From Renibacterium sp043789415 (GTDB lineage: Bacteria > Actinomycetota > Actinomycetes > Actinomycetales > Micrococcaceae), in contig NZ_JBDLLW010000002.1 in the NCBI RefSeq assembly GCF_043789415.1, forward strand, positions 124,001-188,000: a stretch of 64,000 bases of DNA, in the 5' to 3' direction. Each line of letters starts with the position of its first letter. Within the stretch, counting starts at the first letter, position 1. Shown one piece after another: positions 54,534 to 63,696 of this stretch. The position numbers were made by a program, and so were the translations under genes. The notes below the pieces were generated by a model. It searched no databases. It saw only the letters and a program-made list of their open reading frames with translations, and was not told the origin of the DNA.

Positions 54534-55957
54534 CCTCAGACGATCCAGCAACACCGGCGCAGAAACGCACTCGGAACCGTTCAGCGCAGAACCGTTCGGA
54601 GCGGCTGGGTCGTGAAAAGTCTTCCGAGACGGAGAAGGAAACCGAGACCGGCTCCGTTGCCGCCTCGCCGACCGCGGAGCACAGCACCGAAATCGTCTCA
54701 GCAGAAGTCAGCCAGTTCGACCTCTCCGAGATTCCCGAAGTGATTGAATTGGACACTCCTCGGGACGGGGTGCCGCTCATCATCAACACCTCAGAAGGTT
54801 TGCAGAGGGCTGCCACGGCACTGGCCGCCGGTAGCGGGCCCGCGGGGGTCGACGCCGAACGCGCTTCGGGTTTCCGCTATGGGCAACGTGCTTTTCTGGT
54901 CCAGATCCGCCGCGAAGGAGCTGGCACCTGGCTGATCGACCCAGAACCCTTCGAGGATCTCAAACCGATCGATGAAGCCTTGCGCGGCGTCGAATGGATC
55001 CTGCACGCCGCACCTCAGGATCTGCCCTGCCTTTCCGAGCTGGGGATGTGGCCGGATGTGCTGTTCGATACCGAGCTGGCCGCCCGTATCGCCGGTCTGC
55101 CGAGGGTGGGACTGGCCGCCGTCGTCGAGCAGTTACTCGGTTTCGGCCTGGCTAAAGAGCACTCGGCAGCGGACTGGTCCACCCGCCCGCTGCCCGAGCC
55201 CTGGCTGCGCTATGCCGCTCTGGACGTCGAAGTGCTCGCCGAGCTGCGAGAGGAGCTCATCGAGCTGCTCACCGAGGACGGCAAGCTAGAGTGGGTTAGG
55301 CAAGAATTTCAAGCTATTCTGGACGCCGGGCCTCCCCCGCCGCGGGTCGATCCCTGGCGACGCACCTCCGGAGTGCACCAGATCCGGGACCGCAAGCAAC
55401 TCGCTGCAGTGCGTGAGCTCTGGCTGGAGCGGGATAGTCTCGCGCAGAATCGGGATGTCGCCCCGGGGCGTTTACTTCCCGATTCCGCTCTCGTGGTGGC
55501 GGCCAAGGCAATGCCCAACACGGTTCCGCAGTTATTGGCCATTCCGGGCTTCAACGGCCGGGCAGCGCATCGCGAGGCTCCTCGTTGGCTACGCGCGATC
55601 AACACCGCGAAGGCCCTCAAGGAACTGCCTCCGCTGCACCTGCCGAGCAATGCGCCACCACCGCCCCGAGCCTGGGCCGATAAGGACTCGGCAGCCGCCG
55701 CCCGGCTGAACACCGCCAAACCGAGGCTCACTGCGCTGGCTGAAGAACTGAACCTGCCGTTGGAGAATCTGCTGACCCCCGATTTCCTGCGCAGGATCTG
55801 CTGGCGCCCACCCGAAGTTTTCAGCCTGGAAGCCATCGGAGCTGGCCTGGCTGATCTGGGAGCTCGTAGCTGGCAGATCGAACTCGTCGCTCCGGTGCTG
55901 CTGGAAGCCTTTGAGCACCCGGAGCCGCTGCCGGGTAAAGAGACCCCGGCGTCTTAG
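54530..55957 (+). CDS. rnd: Ribonuclease D (DEDDy exonuclease with HRDC domain)
   Basis: RNase D trims tRNA 3' ends. The start is TTG 54530 overlapping the DUF3000 stop (TTGA). The first 70 residues are charged and disordered. The exonuclease has GVDAERASGFRYGQRAFLVQ (Asp and Glu of DEDD), LPCLSELGMWPDVLFDTELAA and YAALDVEVLAEL, giving DEDDy. An HRDC-like helical domain follows (near LWLERDSLAQNRDVAPGRLL). At 475 residues it is longer than E. coli RNase D, with a second helical region at the C-terminus. Confidence 0.9.
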   Translation: MTSDDPATPAQKRTRNRSAQNRSERLGREKSSETEKETETGSVAASPTAEHSTEIVSAEVSQFDLSEIPEVIELDTPRDGVPLIINTSEGLQRAATALAAGSGPAGVDAERASGFRYGQRAFLVQIRREGAGTWLIDPEPFEDLKPIDEALRGVEWILHAAPQDLPCLSELGMWPDVLFDTELAARIAGLPRVGLAAVVEQLLGFGLAKEHSAADWSTRPLPEPWLRYAALDVEVLAELREELIELLTEDGKLEWVRQEFQAILDAGPPPPRVDPWRRTSGVHQIRDRKQLAAVRELWLERDSLAQNRDVAPGRLLPDSALVVAAKAMPNTVPQLLAIPGFNGRAAHREAPRWLRAINTAKALKELPPLHLPSNAPPPPRAWADKDSAAAARLNTAKPRLTALAEELNLPLENLLTPDFLRRICWRPPEVFSLEAIGAGLADLGARSWQIELVAPVLLEAFEHPEPLPGKETPAS

Positions 55958-56079
55958 ACCTTGCAACTCCGCCGATCCGGGCTCTTCCTCACCCCTGGGA
56001 TCCGAAAGTCCGGTGAGTGCCGGCCAGCAGAATCAGAAGAATTCGCAGACTCACTGGATGAGGGTTTGAAAGTCCATGT

Positions 56080-56091
56080 TACTCCTGAGTA
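56080..56091. promoter_or_regulatory. Palindrome TACTC-CT-GAGTA before the fatty-acid operon
   Basis: A 5-bp perfect arm pair around two bases, about 70 bp before the thiolase start; the neighbouring TTGAAA 18 bases before TAGCAT could be a promoter. A binding site for a fatty-acid repressor is possible but not shown. Confidence 0.35.
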
Positions 56092-56160
56092 GCATAGGGG
56101 ATATTGGCGCGATTTACCCTTGCGCCAGGCCTTGGCATTGTGCCTGAAAGAGGAGCAAAA

Positions 56161-57456
56161 GTGAGCCCAAATGCACGGCAAGTCCGTGAAGTAGTTTTTG
56201 TTGACGGCGTACGAACCCCCTTCGGAAAAGCCGGGGAAAAGGGCATCTACGCCACCACTCGAGCGGATGACCTAGTGGTCAAATGCATCCGTGAACTGGT
56301 CCGGCGCAACCCTTCACTGCCGGTGGAACGGATTGACGACGTCGCCATCGCCGCCACCACGCAGACCGGAGACCAGGGAATGACCATCGGGCGCACCGCC
56401 GCGCTGCTGGCCGGTCTGCCCCGTTCGGTACCGGGTTTCGCCATTGACCGGATGTGCGCTGGGGCGATGACCGCGGTCACCACCACGGCTTCCGGCATTG
56501 GCTTCGGCGCTTATGATGTGGTGATCGCCGGCGGCGTCGAGCATATGGGTCACCACCCGATGGGTGCCGGTGCCGACCCCAACCCGCGTTTCATGTCCGA
56601 GCGCCTGGTTGACCCAGCCGCACTGAATATGGGTAATACCGCGGAGAACCTGCACGACCGCTTTCCGAAGATCACCAAGGAGCGCGCCGACCGCTATGCG
56701 ATGAACTCGCAGAACAAGCTCGCCGCCGCCTATGAAAAAGGGCAGATCCAGCCCGATCTGGTGCCGGTGGCCGCCTTCAAACCCGAGGCCAAGGATGCCG
56801 AGGGTAAGAGTGCCGGCAATAGCTGGAATCTGAACACGGTGGATGAAGCGCCGCGCCCGGGCACCACGATGGAAGACCTGGCGACGCTGCGGACTCCCTT
56901 CCGCTCGCACGGACGAGTGACCGCTGGGAACTCCTCGGGGCTCAACGACGGCGCCACCGCCGCGCTGCTCGCCTCCGCGGAAACCGCCGAAGAGCTGGGC
57001 CTGCCGGTCAAGATGAGACTGGTCAGTTACGCCTTCGCCGGTGTGGAGCCCGAGGTGATGGGCATCGGCCCGGTACCGGCCACTGAAAAGGCCTTGAAAA
57101 TGGCTGGCCTGAGCATTGAGGACATCGGTCTCTTCGAGATCAATGAAGCCTTCGCGGTCCAGGTGCTCTCCTTCCTGGATTACTTCGGCATCGCCGATGA
57201 CGATTCCCGGGTCAATCGCTACGGCGGAGCGATCGCCGTCGGGCATCCGCTGGCCTCCTCCGGCGTCCGGTTGATGACTCAGCTGGCTCGCCAGTTCGAA
57301 GAGGATCACTCGGTGCAGTACGGCCTGACCACAATGTGCATCGGGCTCGGCATGGGAGCCACCGTGATCTGGGCCAATCCCTATTTTGTTGGGCCACATT
57401 TTGTTGGGCAGCAAAACACTCACAACGCCACTGACGAAGGGGCAGCAACAGCATGA
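56161..57456 (+). CDS. fadA: Acetyl-CoA acyltransferase (beta-ketothiolase)
   Basis: FadA cleaves 3-ketoacyl-CoA with CoA, the last step of beta-oxidation. From GTG 56161 (GAGGAG upstream) it has 431 residues: EVVFVDGVRTPFGKAG, nucleophile Cys in AIDRMCAGAMTAVTT, ALNMGNTAENLHDRF, active-site His in GGAIAVGHPLASSGVRL and the second Cys in LTTMCIGLGMGATVI. It overlaps the multifunctional enzyme by 4 bp (ATGA), a heteromeric complex pair. Confidence 0.94.
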   Translation: MSPNARQVREVVFVDGVRTPFGKAGEKGIYATTRADDLVVKCIRELVRRNPSLPVERIDDVAIAATTQTGDQGMTIGRTAALLAGLPRSVPGFAIDRMCAGAMTAVTTTASGIGFGAYDVVIAGGVEHMGHHPMGAGADPNPRFMSERLVDPAALNMGNTAENLHDRFPKITKERADRYAMNSQNKLAAAYEKGQIQPDLVPVAAFKPEAKDAEGKSAGNSWNLNTVDEAPRPGTTMEDLATLRTPFRSHGRVTAGNSSGLNDGATAALLASAETAEELGLPVKMRLVSYAFAGVEPEVMGIGPVPATEKALKMAGLSIEDIGLFEINEAFAVQVLSFLDYFGIADDDSRVNRYGGAIAVGHPLASSGVRLMTQLARQFEEDHSVQYGLTTMCIGLGMGATVIWANPYFVGPHFVGQQNTHNATDEGAATA

Positions 57457-59612
57457 GCGTCAAGGATTTCAGCAAACTCACCGAGTTGTTCCCCGATGAG
57501 GTGGTGACCCATTCCTTCCTCAAGGACATCGAACTCACCGACTCTCAAGGCCAGCAGCTCGGCACCTTCGCCCTGATCACCCTGGACAACGGGCTTGATC
57601 ATAAACGCCCCACCACAATGGGCCCGAACACCCTGGTTGAGCTGGGAACTCTGCTCGAAGCCCAGCGCGAGCGGGCGGCCCGCGGCGAGATCATCGGCGT
57701 CGGCGTCACCGGCAAACCGTACTTCCTGGTGGCCGGGGCGGACCTCTCCGCGGTGAAACGGCTCAAGGAACGGGAGAACGGCGTCTGGATGGCGCAGCTC
57801 GGCCACGACGTCTACAACACCCTGAACGATCTGGGCGTGCCCAGCTTCGTCTTCATCAACGGACTGGCGCTCGGCGGCGGGCTGGAAATCGGGCTGCACG
57901 CCAACTATCGCACCGTTTCCACCGGAGCCGGGGCGCTCGCCCTGCCCGAAGCCTTCCTCGGCTTGGTGCCGGGCTGGGGCGGCGTGTACTTGCTGCCGCG
58001 CCTGATCGGCCCGGAGAACGCGGTCAAGGTGATCGTGGAGAATGCGCTGAACAATAACCGCACCACCTCCGGCCCTGCCGCCTTCAAGCTCGGCATCGCC
58101 GATGCGATCTTCGAACCGGCGGACTTCCTGGAGCAGTCCCTGGCCTGGGCCGCCAAAGTGATCGCCGGGGAGATCACGGTGGAACGCCCGAATGCGGTCT
58201 CGGATCCGCTCACGGCAGAGCAGTCCGCGGCTTGGGATCAGGCGGTGGCCACCGCCAAGGCGATCGTCAAGGCGAAGACCTCCAATGCCGCACCAGCTCC
58301 GCTGCGCGTGATCGAGCTTCTGGAGAAGGGCAAGACCTGGAGCAAGGAAGAGTCAGCGGCCGCAGAGGTTGAGGCACTCGGCGATCTGATGCAGACCGAT
58401 GAGTTCCACGCCACCGTCTATGCCTTCCTCGATCTGGTGCAGAAGCGTGCCAAACGACCTGCCGGTGCACCGGATAAGTCGCTGGCCAAGCCGGTGACCA
58501 AGGTCGGCGTCGTCGGTGCTGGCCTGATGGCGAGCCAGCTGGCCCTGGTTTTCGCCAGGCAGCTCAAGGTGCCCGTGGTGATGACCGATATCGATCAGGC
58601 CCGGGTCGATAAGGGCGTCGGCTATGTGCACGCTGAGGTCGACAAATTGCTGGCAAAGAAACGGATCTCCTCCGACGCCGCGAACCGCACCAAAGCTCTG
58701 GTCAGCGGTTCGGTCTCCAAAGAGGTCTTCGCGGATGCCGATTTCGTGATCGAGGCCGTCTTCGAGGAACTGCAGGTGAAGAAGGACGTCTTCGCCGAGC
58801 TGGAGGGCATCGTCTCGGAGGACTGCATTCTGGCCACTAATACCTCTTCGCTCTCGGTCACCGCGATGGCGGAAGGTTTGAAGCACCCGGAGCGTCTGGT
58901 CGGCTTCCACTTCTTCAACCCGGTTGCCGTGATGCCGCTGCTGGAGATCGTCCGCGCCCCGCACACTTCGGACGCCGTGCTGGCCACCGCTTTCGAGACC
59001 GCCAAGGCGCTGCGCAAGAACGCGGTGCTGGTCAAGGACGCGGCGGCTTTCGTGGTGAACCGGGTGCTGCTGCGGCTGATGGGCGTGGTGGCCAAGGCCT
59101 TCGATCAGGGCACCGACGCGCGCACCGCGGATACCGCGCTCAAGCCGATGGGCCTGCCGATGACGCCGTTCACGCTGCTCGCCATGGTCGGCGTCCCGGT
59201 GGCCTTGCACGTCTCCGAATCGCTGCACGCGGCCTTCGGTGACCGGTTCTGGGTTTCACAAAACCAGCAGCGGCTGATCGACGCCGGGAAGAAGGGCATC
59301 TGGGAGATCGGTGAGGACGGCAAGCCATTCGTGCCGCAGGAGACCCTGGAGATCTTGGAATTCGGCGACTCTCCGATCAGCGGCGAGGAACTGCTGCTGC
59401 GCACTCAGGACGCCCTGGCCGAGGAAATCGGCCTGATGCTCGAAGAAGGCGTGGTGGCCGGGCCGGAGGACATTGACCTCTGCATGATCCTCGGTGCCGG
59501 CTGGCCAATGTTCCTGGGCGGGATCACTCCTTACCTGGACCGGGTAGGAGCCTCCGAACGGGTCAATGGCAAGCGGTTCCACGCCCCGGGCTTCGCCTCG
59601 CGGCCGGTCTGA
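57453..59612 (+). CDS. fadJ: Multifunctional fatty-acid oxidation enzyme (enoyl-CoA hydratase / 3-hydroxyacyl-CoA dehydrogenase)
   Basis: The 719-residue protein joins an N-terminal crotonase domain (VAGADLSAVKR, GLALGGGLEIGLHANYRT, LPEAFLGLVPGWGGVYLLPR with the catalytic Glu) to a C-terminal NAD dehydrogenase domain (KVGVVGAGLMASQLALVFAR, NTSSLSVTAMAE, RLVGFHFFNPVAVMPLLEIV, VVNRVLLRLMG). It performs hydration and oxidation of enoyl-CoA. Its ATG overlaps the thiolase stop, so the two subunits of the beta-oxidation complex are made together. Confidence 0.94.
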   Translation: MSVKDFSKLTELFPDEVVTHSFLKDIELTDSQGQQLGTFALITLDNGLDHKRPTTMGPNTLVELGTLLEAQRERAARGEIIGVGVTGKPYFLVAGADLSAVKRLKERENGVWMAQLGHDVYNTLNDLGVPSFVFINGLALGGGLEIGLHANYRTVSTGAGALALPEAFLGLVPGWGGVYLLPRLIGPENAVKVIVENALNNNRTTSGPAAFKLGIADAIFEPADFLEQSLAWAAKVIAGEITVERPNAVSDPLTAEQSAAWDQAVATAKAIVKAKTSNAAPAPLRVIELLEKGKTWSKEESAAAEVEALGDLMQTDEFHATVYAFLDLVQKRAKRPAGAPDKSLAKPVTKVGVVGAGLMASQLALVFARQLKVPVVMTDIDQARVDKGVGYVHAEVDKLLAKKRISSDAANRTKALVSGSVSKEVFADADFVIEAVFEELQVKKDVFAELEGIVSEDCILATNTSSLSVTAMAEGLKHPERLVGFHFFNPVAVMPLLEIVRAPHTSDAVLATAFETAKALRKNAVLVKDAAAFVVNRVLLRLMGVVAKAFDQGTDARTADTALKPMGLPMTPFTLLAMVGVPVALHVSESLHAAFGDRFWVSQNQQRLIDAGKKGIWEIGEDGKPFVPQETLEILEFGDSPISGEELLLRTQDALAEEIGLMLEEGVVAGPEDIDLCMILGAGWPMFLGGITPYLDRVGASERVNGKRFHAPGFASRPV

Positions 59613-59659
59613 GCCCGGCTGTCTGGAGAAGGTCCGGAGAAGCGACTGTCGCGAACCGG

Positions 59660-60316
59660 CTATCCGGAGAAGCGGTAGTGGTGCTCGGGGCGACCGGTCG
59701 TACCGTAGCGCAGTGAAACGCTGACCGCCCCTTCCTCGACTAAAACTGAAAGATAACGCTGTGCGGTGGCCCGGGAGATTCCGATCTCCTGGGCCACTTC
59801 CAGTGCTGTGCGGTGCTGGCCGGATGCCCGTTCCAGGGCGGCGCGAATCTCCTGTTCGGTGACCGAGCGAGGCTTCTTCGGCGAATCACCGCCGGAGAGC
59901 TGCCGCAAGGCTCTCTCCACGAGTTCCTGGTCCAGGCTCCCGTTAGATTCCAATAGTTTCCGGTAACGGGCGTACTGACGTAGCTTCGTACTCAGCGTCT
60001 CGGGGTCGAAAGGCTTGATCAGATAAGCCAGCGCTCCCCGGCGTCGTGCCTTATGTACTGACTCGGCGTCCCGCGCAGCGCTGAGCACCATGCAGTCGAC
60101 GTCGAGCTGCGGCAGCAGATCCAGGCCGCTGCGGTCCGGCAGGAAGATATCGATCAGCACCAGGTCTGGGCGCAGCGCGGGAACGGCTCGCAGCGCAGCC
60201 TCGGCGGAGCCTACCGAGTCCAGCGCGGTGAAACCCTGCACCCGGGAAACGTAGTCCCCGTGCAGCCTGGCCACGTGAAAGTCGTCATCGACCACGAGTA
60301 CACGAAACTCAGTCAT
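59660..60316 (-). CDS. CitB/DcuR-type response regulator
   Basis: A 218-residue receiver-HTH protein: VLVVDDDFHVARLHGDYVSR (acidic pocket), DLVLIDIFLPDRSGLDLL with the phospho-accepting Asp, and LIKPFDPETLSTKLRQY with the conserved Lys. The C-terminus is a winged-helix region (ALEVAQEIGISRATAQRYLS then TGRPEHHYRFSG) as in DcuR/CitB regulators. It overlaps the sensor gene by 8 bp. The pathway it controls is not visible here. Confidence 0.9.
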   Translation of the reverse strand: MTEFRVLVVDDDFHVARLHGDYVSRVQGFTALDSVGSAEAALRAVPALRPDLVLIDIFLPDRSGLDLLPQLDVDCMVLSAARDAESVHKARRRGALAYLIKPFDPETLSTKLRQYARYRKLLESNGSLDQELVERALRQLSGGDSPKKPRSVTEQEIRAALERASGQHRTALEVAQEIGISRATAQRYLSVLVEEGAVSVSLRYGTTGRPEHHYRFSG

Positions 60317-61976
60317 CCTCAGGCACCTCTGTCAGTTCCAATACATTCTCCACTCTGGCCATGAAAACAGCTCCGGGCCCCTGCGGCGCACCGGCGTCGA
60401 GCATCGCCACGTCCCCGCCGTCGATCCGGGCCAGCTGGCGGGCCAGTCCGAGGCCGATGCCCTCGCCCTGTCCCGTGGAACTGGCCCGCTGAGCCGACGT
60501 GGTGAACCCCTCGGCGAAGATGGCCTCTTGATCGGCTTCCCGCACCCCATCTCCGGAGTCAGCCACAGTGACTACCAGGGCTCGCCGATCGCTCAGCAGT
60601 TCGACCTCGACCCAACGATCAGTGTTGCTGCCGTGCACTGCCGCGGTGATCGCGTTATCGACCAGGTTACCGATCACAGCGGTGGCATTTTGGGCGTGCC
60701 GTACCGGGTACTGCACCAAGGTGTTGAGACCGATCCGAAGCTGCACTCCGCGCTCCGCGGCCTGAGTGCTCTTAGCCCCTAAAAAGGCGGCCAAATAAGT
60801 GTCCGTGAGCAACTCGGAGTTCTTCAATGGATAGTTCACCGGCCCGCTGTCCAGGCTCTCGCGTAGATAGGCCAGTGCTGAGTCGGGCTGCCCGATCTCC
60901 AGCAGACCCGCCACGACGTGCAGCCGGTTAGCGAATTCGTGTCGTTGCGCCCGGAGCGCCGAAGAGAGCGTGGAAACAGCTTCGAGCTGTCTGCTCAGCG
61001 CCTGCACCGAACGGCGGTCCCGCACCATGATCACCCAACCCAGATCATGATTCCCGCGCACCACCTTCAAGGCATTGATCAGCAGCACGAGTTGCTTCAC
61101 CACCAACTGCACACTGTGATCGGGTTCCTGATTCAGCAGTGCCAGCACGTTTTCGGGGAGTTCAAGCTCCTCGAGCCGCTTACCCACCGGGTCCTCGAGG
61201 CCCAGCAGTTCGCGGGCCTTGTCGTTGCAGACGATCACCCGGCGGGCTGCGTCGAGGCCCAAAACACCCTCATCGACGCCGTGCAGCACGCCTTCCTGGT
61301 TCTGAGCCAGGGTGCTGATCTCCTCCAGTTCCAGGCCTCGGGTACGACGTCGTAAATTGCGCAGCGAAATACTCGTGCCGAGTACCCCAAGGAGCAGTGA
61401 GAGCACTCCGACCCCGAGGATCGGCCCGACCGATGCACCGATCTCGTCAACCACCTCCTGCGTGGAGTAGCCCACGCTGACCTCGCCGATAATGCCACCG
61501 TCGGAATCCCGCAACGGCACCTTGGCGCGCACTGAAGGGCCGAGGGAGCCAAGGTCCGTTTCGACGATCTCTTGGCCGCTGAGCGGCCCCTCAGGGCTGG
61601 TGGTGACGTGTTGGCCGAGTTGCCCCTCCTCGGGGTGTGACCAGCGCATGCCGTTTCGGTCAGCGACCACGATGAAGAGCGCGCCGGTGCGCTGCCGCAC
61701 CGATTCGGCGAGTTGCTGCACGAGGCCGTCCCGCAGCACTGAAGCCTCCGGGAGGCTACCCTGTGCCTGCGCGAGGGTGGAGCGAATCGAGGTGTTCTCC
61801 GAGATTGCCTGCGCGACCGCCAGTGCCTTGGCGCCGATCTCGGCGGTCAGCCTTTGATAGCTGAGCCAGCCGGACACCCCGCAGCTCAGCAGCACCACAA
61901 AAAGCACCACCAGGATCTGCTGCAGCAAGAGCCTGCTGGAAAAGGCCATCCTCGGCGGCTTACGGCGAGAGGTCAT
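60309..61976 (-). CDS. CitA/DcuS-type sensor histidine kinase
   Basis: From ATG 61976 the product has 555 residues (in-frame ATGs at 61991 and 62036 are alternatives). It has an N-terminal helix (LLLQQILVVLFVVLLSCGVSG), a periplasmic sensor loop of about 130 residues with FIVVADRNGMRWSHPEEGQLG as in CitA/DcuS ligand domains, a second helix (VLSLLLGVLGTSISL), a PAS domain with GVDEGVLGLDAARRVIVCND, the phospho-histidine in ALRAQRHEFANRLHVVAGLL (near residue 346), and ATPase boxes GNLVDNAITA, DSGDGV and GEGIGLGLARQLA. The CitA/DcuS family senses C4 or tri-carboxylates, so an organic acid ligand is likely. Confidence 0.9.
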   Translation of the reverse strand: MTSRRKPPRMAFSSRLLLQQILVVLFVVLLSCGVSGWLSYQRLTAEIGAKALAVAQAISENTSIRSTLAQAQGSLPEASVLRDGLVQQLAESVRQRTGALFIVVADRNGMRWSHPEEGQLGQHVTTSPEGPLSGQEIVETDLGSLGPSVRAKVPLRDSDGGIIGEVSVGYSTQEVVDEIGASVGPILGVGVLSLLLGVLGTSISLRNLRRRTRGLELEEISTLAQNQEGVLHGVDEGVLGLDAARRVIVCNDKARELLGLEDPVGKRLEELELPENVLALLNQEPDHSVQLVVKQLVLLINALKVVRGNHDLGWVIMVRDRRSVQALSRQLEAVSTLSSALRAQRHEFANRLHVVAGLLEIGQPDSALAYLRESLDSGPVNYPLKNSELLTDTYLAAFLGAKSTQAAERGVQLRIGLNTLVQYPVRHAQNATAVIGNLVDNAITAAVHGSNTDRWVEVELLSDRRALVVTVADSGDGVREADQEAIFAEGFTTSAQRASSTGQGEGIGLGLARQLARIDGGDVAMLDAGAPQGPGAVFMARVENVLELTEVPEDD

Positions 61977-62082
61977 CGTGCCCTGCTGCATATTGATCGG
62001 CCCCCTTGCCCGATGCCCTTTCACCTCTTCAGCCATCCGCTGATCATCGAGGCCCTTCGATGAACCTGAGTTTTAGCTTCCG

Positions 62083-63060
62083 CTAGAACAGCGCCACCTT
62101 AGGCGTGCGTGGGAAGATCTCGTCCAGAGTAGCCAGGTCTTCAGCGGAGAACTCGTACGACGCCGCTTCGGCATTGGCACGAATCTGCTCCGGCTTGGTC
62201 GCTCCGGCGATCACGCTGCTCACCGAGGGCTGCGCTGCGAGCCAGGAGAAGGCCACCTGGAGTTCGCTCAGCCCGCGCTGCTTCGCGAAATCGCTGAAGG
62301 CGGCAAGCTGTGCCCAGTCCGCTTTCTCCAGCAGATTGCTTCGGGAATGCGTCAGACGGCTACCTTCTGGCGCCTTGCCCGCTGCGTATTTGCCGGTCAG
62401 CAGGCCGTTGGCCAAGGGGAAGTAGGGCAGCACGCCAAGACCGAAAGTTTCCGCCGCCACGGTGACTTCGAGTTCGGCGCGGCGGTCCAGCAGATTGTAG
62501 TGATTCTGCGCCGAGATGAAGGGAGTGAAGCCGCCGAGCTGCGCTTCGTAGGCGGCTTCGGCGATTTGCCAGCCGCTGCGATTGGAATGGCCAAGGTAGC
62601 GCACCTTCCCGGAGCGGACCAGTTCGTCGAGGGCCGCCAAGGTCTCCTCGATTGGGGTCACTCCGTCCGGGGTGTGGTACTGGTAAAGATCGATCCAGTC
62701 GGTGTTCAGCCGGCGCAGTGAAGCCTCCACCGCTTTGACGATGTAACGCCGCGATCCACGAGCTCCCCAGTCAGTGCCGTTGGCACCTTTCATGTCCATG
62801 CCGAACTTGGTGGCGACAATGACGTCGTCGCGCCTGCCTTCGAGGGCTTTGCCCAAGCGCTCCTCGCTCAGGCCGGGAGTGGCTCCATAGACGTCGGCGA
62901 CGTCGAAGAGCGTCACGCCAGCGTCGATCGCGGCGTGGACGACGGCGTCGGTACCCTGCTGGGATTCGGTGGGAGTGCCCGGACGACCCAGGTTATTGCA
63001 GCCCAAGCCGACGGTGGAAACAACGAGTCCAGAATTGCCCAAACGGCGAAAATCAGTCAT
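62083..63060 (-). CDS. Aldo/keto reductase
   Basis: The 325-residue barrel has LGCNNLGRPGTPTE, TLFDVADVYGATPGLSEERL with the catalytic Asp and Tyr, VIVATKFGMDMKG (Lys), DLYQYHTPDGVTPIEETL, VRYLGHSNRSGWQIAEA (His), and the NADPH-binding end SSVIAGATKPEQIRANAEA. It sits between the sensor kinase and DUF402 and is likely independent. Substrate unknown. Confidence 0.93.
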   Translation of the reverse strand: MTDFRRLGNSGLVVSTVGLGCNNLGRPGTPTESQQGTDAVVHAAIDAGVTLFDVADVYGATPGLSEERLGKALEGRRDDVIVATKFGMDMKGANGTDWGARGSRRYIVKAVEASLRRLNTDWIDLYQYHTPDGVTPIEETLAALDELVRSGKVRYLGHSNRSGWQIAEAAYEAQLGGFTPFISAQNHYNLLDRRAELEVTVAAETFGLGVLPYFPLANGLLTGKYAAGKAPEGSRLTHSRSNLLEKADWAQLAAFSDFAKQRGLSELQVAFSWLAAQPSVSSVIAGATKPEQIRANAEAASYEFSAEDLATLDEIFPRTPKVALF

Positions 63061-63123
63061 GCGCTAAGCCTATCTCGCGAGGGCCCCGCCATGAGCTTGC
63101 GAATGGTGGGAGCGAGAGAGGCG

Positions 63124-63696
63124 CTATCCCCAGACACTCCCCCCAGCTCGCTCGAACCACTGGGCTTCCCGGCCATCGAAGGGCGCTAACCCGGCCAGAA
63201 CAGCCTGATAGATTCGAGCGCATTCGTTCTCTATCCGTTCAATAACTTCCTTCGAGTAGCCGTAACGCAGCTGGTGCTCGGCAAACTCATCTTCGTCGGC
63301 AATCCAGGTGTGCTCCTTTTCAGTGACCACATCCAGGTCCATATCTATTAGAGTGAGTTCCCATCCAGCATCTTTTACCAGCGGATGCCAGGCGATATCG
63401 GTCACCAAATCCACGTACAGCGTGCACTGATTGGGATGCTGTACATCGTAAAAAGTAGCCACCCACTCCCCCGAAAAAGGCACCAAAAGCGCTGCACCCG
63501 AACGAGCTATAAAAGCGGAACCCGGTTTGGAGACAAAGGCTCCGGGTGACTGATAGACCCAGTGCCCTAGGTCGTCGGACCCCAGGTAGTGCCCGGGTGC
63601 CACCCAGTGCGGCGAACCATCCCACTTACGGTTCCGAGCCACCACCAGATCACCGACAGCGGGGCCGAAGGAATCCGCCGCCGGTGATGTGATCAT
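63124..63696 (-). CDS. DUF402 domain protein
   Basis: The 190-residue protein has GDLVVARNRKWDGSPHWV, a middle VPFSGEWVATFYDVQ, and the DUF402 signature LYVDLVTDIAWHPL, LTLIDMDLDVVTEKEHTWIADEDEFAEH, whose Asp/Glu-rich run can bind divalent metal as in FomD-like nucleotide phosphatases. Activity is inferred only. It overlaps the dxs stop by 4 bp, so it is translated with dxs. Confidence 0.88.
   Translation of the reverse strand: MITSPAADSFGPAVGDLVVARNRKWDGSPHWVAPGHYLGSDDLGHWVYQSPGAFVSKPGSAFIARSGAALLVPFSGEWVATFYDVQHPNQCTLYVDLVTDIAWHPLVKDAGWELTLIDMDLDVVTEKEHTWIADEDEFAEHQLRYGYSKEVIERIENECARIYQAVLAGLAPFDGREAQWFERAGGSVWG

Noticed and set aside
56314..57423. Minus-strand open frame of 369 codons
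   Set aside because: Antisense of the thiolase gene, whose catalytic motifs are intact on the plus strand.
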